Source: an uncultured Arenicella sp. (GTDB lineage: Bacteria > Pseudomonadota > Gammaproteobacteria > Arenicellales > Arenicellaceae). Taken from it: a DNA stretch of 64,000 nt. Below are positions 27,347-34,845 of the stretch, one piece after another. The stretch lies in assembly GCA_947499305.1 (NCBI GenBank), contig CANMNN010000006.1, positions 119,059 to 183,058 on the forward strand. Reading direction: 5' to 3'. How positions within the stretch are numbered: the stretch's first letter is position 1; the number at the start of each line of letters is the position of its first letter. The notes under the pieces were generated by a model that was not told the DNA's origin, searched no databases, and saw only the letters and a program-made list of their open reading frames with translations. The translations under genes and the position numbers were made by a program.

Positions 27347-28507
27347 ATGAGAAATTTTACCGAAGAACAAGTGATGTTTCGCCAAGCTTATCGCAAGTTT
27401 ATCGATCAAGAAATCAAGCCAAATATGGAAGAATGGCGCAAGGCCGGTATTGTCGATCGATCGGCATTTAAAAAAGCCGGTGACCAAGGCTTTCTTATGA
27501 TTTGGCCAGATGAAAAGTACGGTGGCCTAGGCGACAACGACTTTCGTTATGAGCAAATTATCATCGAAGAAACTAGCCGAGCTGGGTGTGGTGATTGGTT
27601 TAATAGCCTACACAGTCGCTTGGTTGGCCCATACTTTAAATCTTTTGGTACCGAAGAGCAGCGCCAACGGTTTTTACCTGATTGTGTGTCGGGCGATAAA
27701 ATTTTGGCCATTGCCATGACTGAGCCAGACTTCGGCAGCGACCTATCAGGCATGCGCAGCAGTGTGCGTGACGAAGGCGATCACCTGGTTCTAAACGGCT
27801 CTAAAACGTATATTTCAAACGGTATCAATGCCGATATTATTATTGTTGCCGCACGCCAAGAAGGTGTTGATCATTCGCATGCTTTAACGCTGGTTGTTGT
27901 TGAAGCGGGTATGGAGGGTTTTGAGCGTGGTCGTAACTTAGAGAAAATGGGCCTCAAAGCTCAAGATACCGCTGAGTTGTTTTTCAATAACGTTAAGATC
28001 CCTAAAGAGAATATATTGGGTGCTGAGGGCAAAGGCTTTTATCAATTGATGCACGGCCTAGCTGAAGAGCGATTACTCGGTGCGGTGGGCTATATCGCCG
28101 AAGCACGCCGTGCTTTCGACATCACTCGCGAGTTTGTTATGCAGCGTAAAATGTTTGGCAAGAAGTTGTCTGACATGCAAAACACGCAATTCAAAATGGC
28201 TGAGATGGACACTGAAATTGATATGGCGCAACGCTATGTAGATTACTGCGTTGAACTTATGAACCAGGGTAAGCTTACGGCCATTGAAGGTGCGAAAGCT
28301 AAGCTGCAGACTAGTGAGATTCAAGGTCGAATGGTCGATCTTGGCGTGCAGCTTCATGGTGGTGCAGGTTTTATGGACGAGTATGAAATCAGCCGTATGT
28401 ATACCGACGCTAGAATCAGCCGAATATATGCAGGCTCATCAGAGATTATGAAATTGATTATTGGCCGAGATATCTTCTCAGATAACTACAAAAGCATCCT
28501 CGACTAA
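27347..28507 (+). CDS. Acyl-CoA dehydrogenase
   Basis: A 386-residue FAD enzyme that introduces the alpha-beta double bond into an acyl-CoA. Visible marks are the flavin/substrate signature AMTEPDFGSDLSGMRSSV, the helical C-terminal domain with RKMFGKKLSDMQNTQFKMAEM, the GGAGFMDEYEISRMYTDAR segment and the catalytic-base region IYAGSSEIMK with Glu366. It is a single gene with its own 140-base upstream gap. Chain-length preference cannot be read off; the form is like short- to long-chain enzymes acting in degradation of fatty or branched acids. Confidence 0.93.
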   Translation: MRNFTEEQVMFRQAYRKFIDQEIKPNMEEWRKAGIVDRSAFKKAGDQGFLMIWPDEKYGGLGDNDFRYEQIIIEETSRAGCGDWFNSLHSRLVGPYFKSFGTEEQRQRFLPDCVSGDKILAIAMTEPDFGSDLSGMRSSVRDEGDHLVLNGSKTYISNGINADIIIVAARQEGVDHSHALTLVVVEAGMEGFERGRNLEKMGLKAQDTAELFFNNVKIPKENILGAEGKGFYQLMHGLAEERLLGAVGYIAEARRAFDITREFVMQRKMFGKKLSDMQNTQFKMAEMDTEIDMAQRYVDYCVELMNQGKLTAIEGAKAKLQTSEIQGRMVDLGVQLHGGAGFMDEYEISRMYTDARISRIYAGSSEIMKLIIGRDIFSDNYKSILD

Positions 28508-28664
28508 GCGCAATAGAACCTGTGTTGCCGACCAAAAAGTTGATTGGCAGCACCTATTTGCATTTTCCAAACTCTAGGCGAATAATGGTTGGCGAATGAG
28601 TCACTTGGCAATGGTGTTGAGAATGCTATCGTCGATGACTCGCTAAAGCTTAACGAGGTGGAAA

Positions 28665-29042
28665 ATGCATATAGAACAATTAACCAGTCAGGTTTCAGTG
28701 TCAGGCCAAATCACGGTAGAAGATGTTCAAGGCTTTGTTGATCAAGGCGTGGAACTTTTGGTTTGTAATCGCCCAGACGGTGAAGACGAAGGCCAAACCG
28801 AGTACAAGTTAATTGAAGCCGAGGCACAACGGCTTGGTTTGCCGTTTAAGCTCTTAGCGTTTAGGTCTTACCAAATCACCCCCGAAAACCGCGATGAGTT
28901 CGTATGCTTAATTCAGACGCGCAAGCGGATTCATTGCTATTGCCGTTCAGGCGCTAGATCAAAGCGCTTGTGGCGCGAAGCGAACTTTCTTGTGGGCGGC
29001 GAAGCCGAGTATGATGCGAAGTGTGATAAGGATATGGCTTAG
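28665..29042 (+). CDS. TIGR01244/DUF442-type phosphatase-like sulfur transferase
   Basis: A 125-residue cytoplasmic protein of the DUF442 (TIGR01244) family, which has a fold related to dual-specificity phosphatases and often accompanies sulfide-oxidation or beta-lactamase-like genes. The P-loop CRSGARS at residues 93-99 carries the nucleophilic Cys93, with a second Cys at 91. SVSGQITVEDVQGFVDQGVELLVCNRPDGE is the standard N-terminal part. The start at 28665 has a GAGGTGG site upstream. No obvious operon partner is present. The physiological substrate is unknown. Confidence 0.85.
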   Translation: MHIEQLTSQVSVSGQITVEDVQGFVDQGVELLVCNRPDGEDEGQTEYKLIEAEAQRLGLPFKLLAFRSYQITPENRDEFVCLIQTRKRIHCYCRSGARSKRLWREANFLVGGEAEYDAKCDKDMA

Positions 29043-29231
29043 TTATAGACTAAGTTCGCTTTCCGCTTTGGCTGCCTCTCTGTTTATGTGATACGGGTTT
29101 GTGTGAAAAAGGCTTGTGATACGTTTTAAAATAGGGTCGAAGAGTTCCACCTGAGCGGTCGGAAGATGGCTGCATTTTGAGCATAACGGCCATTTGAAAA
29201 ACTTAAGTTGGTCCCCTTTGTCTACATTCAT
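29043..29231 (-). CDS. Possible small hypothetical protein (62 residues)
   Basis: A weak ORF, tail to tail with the DUF442-type gene. It begins with ATG and contains a CSKC pair (WPLCSKCSH), which could bind metal, but no family is recognised. A GGGGACC stretch lies inside rather than upstream, and there is no clear ribosome site. Its position downstream of the TetR gene on the same strand makes translation possible. It may be a chance ORF. Confidence 0.2.
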   Translation of the reverse strand: MNVDKGDQLKFFKWPLCSKCSHLPTAQVELFDPILKRITSLFHTNPYHINREAAKAESELSL

Positions 29232-29312
29232 CTAGCAGTAAACTGGATGAGAAAGCTAGCTTATTACTCAATTTTAAAACTAATGACGACAGTTACAGCC
29301 TATCCGACTGTA

Positions 29313-29951
29313 CTAGCTAACTGCTTCTCGTTTTAAAAGAAATCGTTCGAGTAATTCGATCAAGTATTCTTCAATCTGAGCATCGTTTAGCTGTTCTGGA
29401 GCATAAAGAACGTAGTTATCGATTGTTGCTCTCGAAACTCTGTTTACAAATTCAGTTACCTGGGACAGGTCGCTGAATGATCTTAATTCTTCTCTGTGAG
29501 TTAGCAAAAACTTTGTCGCCCAAGGTATGTAGTTTTTATACAAAGGTAGTTCTTGCTCAGTCACTGCGAATTGCGGAACATCGCTGATGAGGGCTACGTG
29601 TAAGGCCAAGTTAGATCTGACAAACTCTAAATATACAGCCACATGAAGTTTTAATAGTTCTTTTATTGATGCAGGCTCTGGGTGCTCCATAATTAATTCA
29701 AAGAGTCTGCGGTCTTCGCGACGTCTAACTTCGGCAAAAACGGCTTCCTTCCCAGGGAAGTACTCGTACAGTGAACCAACACTAACTCCGGCTATCTCTG
29801 CAATTATGTTGGTGCTGGATTTATCATATCCGCGCTTTAACAAAACCCGAGTAGAAGCCGACAATATGGTGTCTATAGTTGCTTTCGAGCGCGCCTGAGA
29901 TGGAATCTTTCTCATTGAATACAAAGACTTAGAATTATTTCTCTCTGACAT
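29313..29951 (-). CDS. TetR/AcrR-family transcriptional regulator
   Basis: A 212-residue regulator. After a basic N-terminal lead comes a classical TetR helix-turn-helix, TNIIAEIAGVSVGSLYEYFPGKEAVFAEV; the remainder is the helical ligand-binding domain. It is divergent from the molybdopterin oxidoreductase gene at 30037, with 85 bases between the starts. A near-palindrome TGAGTGATCGCTCA sits directly against a TATAAT box in that gap. This strongly suggests that it represses the oxidoreductase and itself, and is released by a substrate of the pathway. The ligand is unknown. Confidence 0.88.
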   Translation of the reverse strand: MSERNNSKSLYSMRKIPSQARSKATIDTILSASTRVLLKRGYDKSSTNIIAEIAGVSVGSLYEYFPGKEAVFAEVRRREDRRLFELIMEHPEPASIKELLKLHVAVYLEFVRSNLALHVALISDVPQFAVTEQELPLYKNYIPWATKFLLTHREELRSFSDLSQVTEFVNRVSRATIDNYVLYAPEQLNDAQIEEYLIELLERFLLKREAVS

Positions 29952-29973
29952 ATTGAAACCCGAATATTAAAGC

Positions 29974-29993
29974 TGAGTGATCGCTCATATAAT
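29974..29993 (+). promoter_or_regulatory. Candidate TetR operator abutting a -10 box
   Basis: TGAGTGATCGCTCA (29974-29987) is a 14-bp inverted repeat with a single mismatched pair. TATAAT (29988-29993) begins on the next base and points to the molybdoenzyme gene, whose GTG lies 43 bases downstream. No good -35 hexamer is visible at 17 bases. The layout fits repression of the plus-strand promoter by the divergent TetR protein. Confidence 0.55.
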
Positions 29994-30036
29994 AGGAGCT
30001 GTAGACTAACTCTGCAATAACACTGGAGAAGAAATC

Positions 30037-32316
30037 GTGCCGGCCCCCGTACCATTTAATCCGCAAGACGTAGTAGATGCTAAATATAAAAAGCGAAAAA
30101 CACGCTCCGGCGTTGTAACTAAACGAACCATTTGTCAAAGCTGCGATATCGCTTGCTCGGTTGTGACTGAAGCCAAAAAGGGCCGAGTAGTAAAAGTTCG
30201 ATCCTCTGATAACCCAATTTTTAAGGACAATATCTGCATGAAGGGGATCATTGCTCCAAAAGGGTTTGCAAACCCGAATCGAATAACACACCCATTAAAG
30301 CGCGTTGGCGAACGTGGGAGCGGTAAGTGGGAGCGAGTTAGTTGGGAAGATGCCTTTGCGGATATCGGAGTAAGGTTGAAAGCCATCATTGATGAACACG
30401 GGCCAGAGGCCTGGGCAGTTTCAACGAGCCAATGGAATACTGCGACTGATCATGGATTGGGACGCAGGATCATGAATCATATCGGGTCTCCGAACTGGAC
30501 AAGCGGGGTTGCTTTGTGTGCTGGAAACACAGCGGCAATTAACCGCTATACATATGGATGGTTCCCGATCGGTGATTTCCAAAATACTAAGTGTATCGTT
30601 CTAATGGGGCACAATCCTCGGCGGCACAGTTGGACTCCTATGTACACATGGATTAAACAAGCTCAAGCACGGGGTGCAAAGCTAATTGTCACAGACCCAC
30701 GCAGGAGCTCTAGCGCTGAACGAGCTGACATTTGGTTGCCTCTTAAAGTGGGGAGCGATACAGCAATGATGCTTGGATGGCTAAAGGTGATCATTGACGA
30801 GGAGTTATACGACAAAGATTTCGTGCGAGATTGGACCATCGGTTTTGATGAACTCAAAGAACGCGTAGATGAATATCCATTAGAGCGTGTTGCGAAGTTG
30901 ACTGGGTGCGAGTCAAGCATGATTGCCAAGGCTGCTCGCATGTACGCCACTGAGGGGCCATCAATTATTCCTTGGACGCCGATAACCGATATGCAGCGCA
31001 ATTCCACTTCAGGCATCCGCTTACAAAGCATTTTGAGAGCGATCTGTGGTTATGTTGATGTTCCAGGTGGTGAACATCTGCAGGGTTTCAATCCAGATAT
31101 TGTTAATGAGTCGACAATTGAGATGCACCATGTTTTGTCGAACGAGCAAAAAGCAAAACAGTTGGGGGCAGATAAACATCCTGCTTTTACATATCGAGGT
31201 CAGGAGCGATTTCGCGAGCCAACAAAGCGGGTCTGGGGTCAAGAGTATGCAAATCTTATTATGGGTTGCCATATGACTCCTCCTTCCTCTTTGTTTCGAG
31301 CTATGGCAGGCGAAGGCCCATATCCGGTTAAAGCGTTTTTTTTCCTTGGTAACAACCCGATGATGAGCTACGCAAATATGAAACTCATTATCGAAGCAAT
31401 GATGAAGCAAGATCTTATTGTTACGCATGAGCAATTCATGACACCATCGGCACAACTAGCCGATTACATTTTACCCGCAGACAGCTGGTTGGAACGTCCT
31501 TGGCTTATGGACTCTTTTGGATGGACGTCTACGATTCGTACGTCGGAGAAGTCGATGGAACCTCCAGGAGAATGTCGGTCAACGTTTGAATTTTGGAAGC
31601 TGCTAGCTGGAGCGCTTGATCGTTCGGAGATCGTGCCTTGGGAAACAATCGAAGATTTCTATAGCTACCGTCTTGAAAAGCTTGGCATGACCTGGGACGA
31701 GTTCGTGAACACAACTGATGTGCATTTCGCACCCCCTGAATTTCGGAAGTATCGAAAGACTGGGTTCGCGACACCGAGCGGAAAAGTCGAACTTAAATCT
31801 TTAGCCCTCGAAGAGCTGGGGTTTGACCCTTTGCCTTATTTTCGAGAGGACCCACCTATTGACCCTAACTTTCCATTATTACTTTTTACGGGCGTACGAG
31901 AAGATGGTTTCTTTCAAACCGGACATCGTCACATTGAGGAAATGCGGAAACGACACCCTGAACCTCTTTTATTCGTGAGTCCAGAAACCGCTGAACTTTA
32001 CCGGATCTCAGAAGATGAATGGGTGGAAGTTGAAAACGAATTGGCAAAGATCTCAATCAAGGTAGCGATCAAAGAGACGATGCCTAATGGCTTAATCAGG
32101 ATTCCTCACGGTTGGTGGAAACCGGAAATGAAACAGGGTGTTGGGCACCTCTCTGGAGCATTGAAGTATGCTGACGCTCAACTTTGCAGAGACGACGAAG
32201 ATTACTTGGATCTCGAACAAGGGATACCGCATTTAAAAGGTGTTCCATGCCGAATTAATAAACTTTCTTCAAGAACGGCTGAAGTAAGAGCTGACATAAA
32301 AGAATCGATAGTATGA
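30037..32316 (+). CDS. Molybdopterin-dependent oxidoreductase (DMSO reductase family)
   Basis: A 759-residue enzyme expected to bind a bis-MGD molybdenum (or tungsten) cofactor and one [4Fe-4S] cluster. The cluster ligands are Cys33, Cys36, Cys40 (CQSCDIAC) and Cys67 (NICMKG). Cys161 in GVALCAGNT sits where the family places its metal ligand. VLMGHNPRRHSW, IVTDPRRSSSAERADIWLPLKVGSDTAM split over two strands, and FFLGNNPMMSY are pterin-binding stretches; the C-terminal MopB domain starts near residue 610. There is no twin-arginine signal and no membrane helix, so it is cytoplasmic. The GTG start has GGAG upstream. It is followed by a 4-base overlap with a small gene. It resembles formate-dehydrogenase or acetylene-hydratase-like members; the substrate is unknown. 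Confidence 0.88.
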   Translation: MPAPVPFNPQDVVDAKYKKRKTRSGVVTKRTICQSCDIACSVVTEAKKGRVVKVRSSDNPIFKDNICMKGIIAPKGFANPNRITHPLKRVGERGSGKWERVSWEDAFADIGVRLKAIIDEHGPEAWAVSTSQWNTATDHGLGRRIMNHIGSPNWTSGVALCAGNTAAINRYTYGWFPIGDFQNTKCIVLMGHNPRRHSWTPMYTWIKQAQARGAKLIVTDPRRSSSAERADIWLPLKVGSDTAMMLGWLKVIIDEELYDKDFVRDWTIGFDELKERVDEYPLERVAKLTGCESSMIAKAARMYATEGPSIIPWTPITDMQRNSTSGIRLQSILRAICGYVDVPGGEHLQGFNPDIVNESTIEMHHVLSNEQKAKQLGADKHPAFTYRGQERFREPTKRVWGQEYANLIMGCHMTPPSSLFRAMAGEGPYPVKAFFFLGNNPMMSYANMKLIIEAMMKQDLIVTHEQFMTPSAQLADYILPADSWLERPWLMDSFGWTSTIRTSEKSMEPPGECRSTFEFWKLLAGALDRSEIVPWETIEDFYSYRLEKLGMTWDEFVNTTDVHFAPPEFRKYRKTGFATPSGKVELKSLALEELGFDPLPYFREDPPIDPNFPLLLFTGVREDGFFQTGHRHIEEMRKRHPEPLLFVSPETAELYRISEDEWVEVENELAKISIKVAIKETMPNGLIRIPHGWWKPEMKQGVGHLSGALKYADAQLCRDDEDYLDLEQGIPHLKGVPCRINKLSSRTAEVRADIKESIV

Positions 32317-32546
32317 ACCCCAAAGAAAGAGAAATATGGAGGCTTGAGCGTTCCACTAAATTTTTAGTTTGGATGGCCAGTAAGTCGTCGAAGAATAAGA
32401 CTTGGTTGGATAAGTTATGCCGCCTTTTGGTCACCAAAGTAACTGCAGTGCACCCAGACGATGACTTTTTAAGAGATCCTCTAATAGACGAAGATAAGGG
32501 CTTTGATCCTGATGAGCTTGATCGATTTCAGAGAGGTGAGCAGTGA
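32313..32546 (+). CDS. Unknown 77-residue protein coupled to the molybdoenzyme
   Basis: Its ATG overlaps the stop of the oxidoreductase gene (ATGA), so it is very likely translated with it. The product has a basic N-terminal half (MNPKEREIWRLERSTKFLVW, then SKSSKNKTWLDK) and a strongly acidic C-terminal half (DDDFLRDPLIDEDKGFDPDEL). It has no cysteines beyond one and no membrane helix. I do not recognise a family. The coupling suggests a chaperone, a maturation factor or a small subunit of the enzyme, which is inference. Confidence 0.7.
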   Translation: MNPKEREIWRLERSTKFLVWMASKSSKNKTWLDKLCRLLVTKVTAVHPDDDFLRDPLIDEDKGFDPDELDRFQRGEQ

Positions 32547-32842
32547 AGTCTAAAGGTTTTGCACTCATGTGTTAAATGACATGCTGGGTGAGAACAACTT
32601 TTTTGGTTATATAGGCTCAGGGTCATACTTCTAGATCGAATGACCGTTTTGAATAATCATTTATCTATGCCGACTCAAACACGTGAAATTTGCTTTAACA
32701 TATTTGAGAAAATTCGACTCTGCCCCGAATTATTGTGTATCTTAAAAACTCGGTAAGTACTGACCTTATGTTTTAAGTAAATAATCTGAAGAAAGCACAT
32801 GCTGTGAGAATGCATTCAAGTGGCGGCTGAAATGGTGGTGAA
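32547..32842. other. Intergenic stretch with REP-like motif
   Basis: About 300 bases without a convincing gene. It contains AATTCGACTCTGCCCCGAAT (32711-32730), whose reverse complement has GGGGCAGAGTC; a similar string, GGGGGCAGATTC, occurs at 39342-39353. Such short strings often belong to dispersed repeats. Otherwise I see only AT-rich sequence upstream of the next gene. Confidence 0.35.
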
Positions 32843-33343
32843 ATGAAACAAATATTTGTAGTGATATTGCTAATGTGGTCGACAGCAGCCCAGACGCAAA
32901 ATAGCGAATGCGCATGTTGCAACGAAAACGCACGGGCTTTCGATTTCTGGTTGGGCGAGTGGCAAGTAAGCGCCAATGGCAAAGTCGCTGGCCAAAACTC
33001 CATCGATAAAATTCAAGGCGAATGCGTACTGCGAGAAAGCTGGACCAGCGCATCTCCTGGGTATACCGGTACGAGCTATAACTTTTACAACACTTCCAAA
33101 AAACAATGGCAGCAACTCTGGATAGATAATCAAGGCGGTAGTCTTGAATTAGCTGGTCAAAAAGTAGGGAATCAAATGATTCTGTCGTCACAAAAATTTA
33201 AGAATGATAAAGGGCAAGAGGTTCTGCACCGTATTACTTGGACAGATAACGAAGACGGCACGGTTCGTCAGCTGTGGGAAACCACCACAGACGGAAGTGT
33301 TAAAATTGTATTTGATGGTTCATATCTTAGAACCACAGAGTAG
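32843..33343 (+). CDS. Secreted DUF1579-like protein
   Basis: A 166-residue exported protein: signal peptide at residues 1-16 (VILLMWSTAA|Q), then a beta-rich domain that starts ARAFDFWLGEWQVSANGKVAG, the hallmark of DUF1579-type lipocalin-like proteins. A CACC cysteine cluster lies near the mature N terminus (residues 23-27). Function in the family is not settled; binding of a small hydrophobic ligand is the usual guess. It is a single gene between intergenic spacers. Confidence 0.7.
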   Translation: MKQIFVVILLMWSTAAQTQNSECACCNENARAFDFWLGEWQVSANGKVAGQNSIDKIQGECVLRESWTSASPGYTGTSYNFYNTSKKQWQQLWIDNQGGSLELAGQKVGNQMILSSQKFKNDKGQEVLHRITWTDNEDGTVRQLWETTTDGSVKIVFDGSYLRTTE

Positions 33344-33408
33344 ACCTAAAGCCTTATAAAAGCGGTGTTGCTCAGTGGCAGGGCTTGTTTAAATTGTAAC
33401 GGTCATAA

Positions 33409-34305
33409 CTAGTCAATACTTAAACAACCTGAGTCGAGCTTTCTTTGAGGGAATATCATATTCAAGGTCCTGTTTAGCTCATTCCAATCATTCGCCATTT
33501 TTTCAGCTTGAGACTCTGTTAAGACTGTTCCGTATTGATTTTCTCGATCGCTTTCAACCTTAGTGTAATGGTAGATATTGAAATCGATATCGCCCCTAGA
33601 TTCAAATTCTTGGTAAAGGTTATCAATGTTCTTTTGGGAATCATCTACAAACACAATTGCATCAAACTCTCTTCCAGTCCTTTCTAATAGGTAAGTGAGC
33701 ATTTCACCTTTGTTCATTCCTGATGTCATCATGACTCCCTTCATGTAGCTCAATTCTCTACCTTTAACCTCTCTATAAACAGGTGATTTTTTACCTATTG
33801 GCGCTAATGCTGTTACTTCAAAGTCGATACCCTTGTTGACTAGTTCGCGCTCGGTTGCAGCTCTGTACTTTGGCGCTCGCGAGGTTAATGCCATAAGTGA
33901 AATCCCATTGGCTTGCCAGCCAGAAATGATCGCTGGAATTTTTTCTTCAGTTAGGTTCATCGGCCCAAGTTCATATAACAAGCCTATTGAATCTTCGAAA
34001 AGACAGGAAACTACTTGTTCCTGACTTGGCTTTAGCTCGAGCTTACCTCTCTGCCACTGGTACCATATGTCACCACCGATATCGACAGAACTGGTCAATA
34101 TAGTGTTATCGATATCAAGAACGACTAAAACCTTGGCCTCTCCATATTTTTTACTCAGGTTTGAAACATCTGAAATCACATCTTGGAATGAATGCACCTC
34201 TTTTTTTATGGTAGGAAGGTCTTCACGAATATCATTTGTTGCACAAGCTGATATGCAAAATACGCCAATGATTAAAACGGACAGTTTTTTAATTGTTAAA
34301 TTCAT
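33409..34305 (-). CDS. HAD-like lipoprotein, DUF2608 family
   Basis: A 298-residue lipoprotein with lipobox VFCISAC (Cys21). The DUF2608 domain is a haloacid-dehalogenase-like fold: VVLDIDNTIL gives the nucleophile pair Asp64/Asp66, MALTSR the second motif, and IVFVDDSQKNI the metal-binding fourth motif. It is therefore probably an active phosphatase anchored in the cell envelope, with unknown substrate. It is a single gene with about 100 bases to each neighbour. Confidence 0.83.
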   Translation of the reverse strand: MNLTIKKLSVLIIGVFCISACATNDIREDLPTIKKEVHSFQDVISDVSNLSKKYGEAKVLVVLDIDNTILTSSVDIGGDIWYQWQRGKLELKPSQEQVVSCLFEDSIGLLYELGPMNLTEEKIPAIISGWQANGISLMALTSRAPKYRAATERELVNKGIDFEVTALAPIGKKSPVYREVKGRELSYMKGVMMTSGMNKGEMLTYLLERTGREFDAIVFVDDSQKNIDNLYQEFESRGDIDFNIYHYTKVESDRENQYGTVLTESQAEKMANDWNELNRTLNMIFPQRKLDSGCLSID

Positions 34306-34407
34306 AATTTATTAGCTTGAGAGCTTTAGACGTCATGCCAGTTTTAGTACTCGACGATATGCCGAAATAATGTAAATACCCAGATATTAAGTGTGTTTCC
34401 AGGATGA

Positions 34408-34845
34408 CTAAATCGTATCCCCTTCGAGTTTATTATTTTCTACACGGTCATGTTTTTCAGTAAGATCGGTCAACATTTTCTCTAGGGCGGTGCTAATCGC
34501 GATAACTTCCAAATACCCTAATATAACTCGTTCCTCGGCTTTCAAAACCACCTTGGAATCTCTGCCGTGGGTAACATCGAGATAAAAACCAGCATTTTCA
34601 TAATGATTTGGGTTTGCGTTATTTCTTACTACAACGCCAGTTGCTTTTAAATCTGAGAAGAAGTTGCCATTGACTCTAAATTTATGATGGCGCTGATTGC
34701 TTTCGATCAGAGTGTGCTCGCCTTTCAAGTTCGAAAGAAAATTCTCCAAGTTAGTATTTAATTCGATTTCTAGGCGAGCTTTGGCTCTTGGTGCTACTAG
34801 GTCTAATAGGGCAGATATCATTTTATGCCTATCGTTAGCTATCAA
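34408..34845 (-). CDS. Hypothetical protein (145 residues)
   Basis: A soluble protein with no signal peptide or membrane helix. It has no motif I recognise; the middle reads as alternating beta strands (HKFRVNGNFFSDLKATGVVVRNNANP) and the C terminus as a helix (EVIAISTALEKMLTDLTEKHD). The ORF start at 34845 overlaps the upstream carboxyltransferase gene by 11 bases; a second ATG at 34821 would avoid this. It is the last gene of the minus-strand operon from 38192. The role is unknown. Confidence 0.6.
   Translation of the reverse strand: MIANDRHKMISALLDLVAPRAKARLEIELNTNLENFLSNLKGEHTLIESNQRHHKFRVNGNFFSDLKATGVVVRNNANPNHYENAGFYLDVTHGRDSKVVLKAEERVILGYLEVIAISTALEKMLTDLTEKHDRVENNKLEGDTI

Noticed and set aside
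33361..33420. GTTGCTCAGTGGCAGG, reminiscent of a tRNA D-arm
   Set aside because: No acceptor stem, anticodon arm or TTC-loop can be placed around it.
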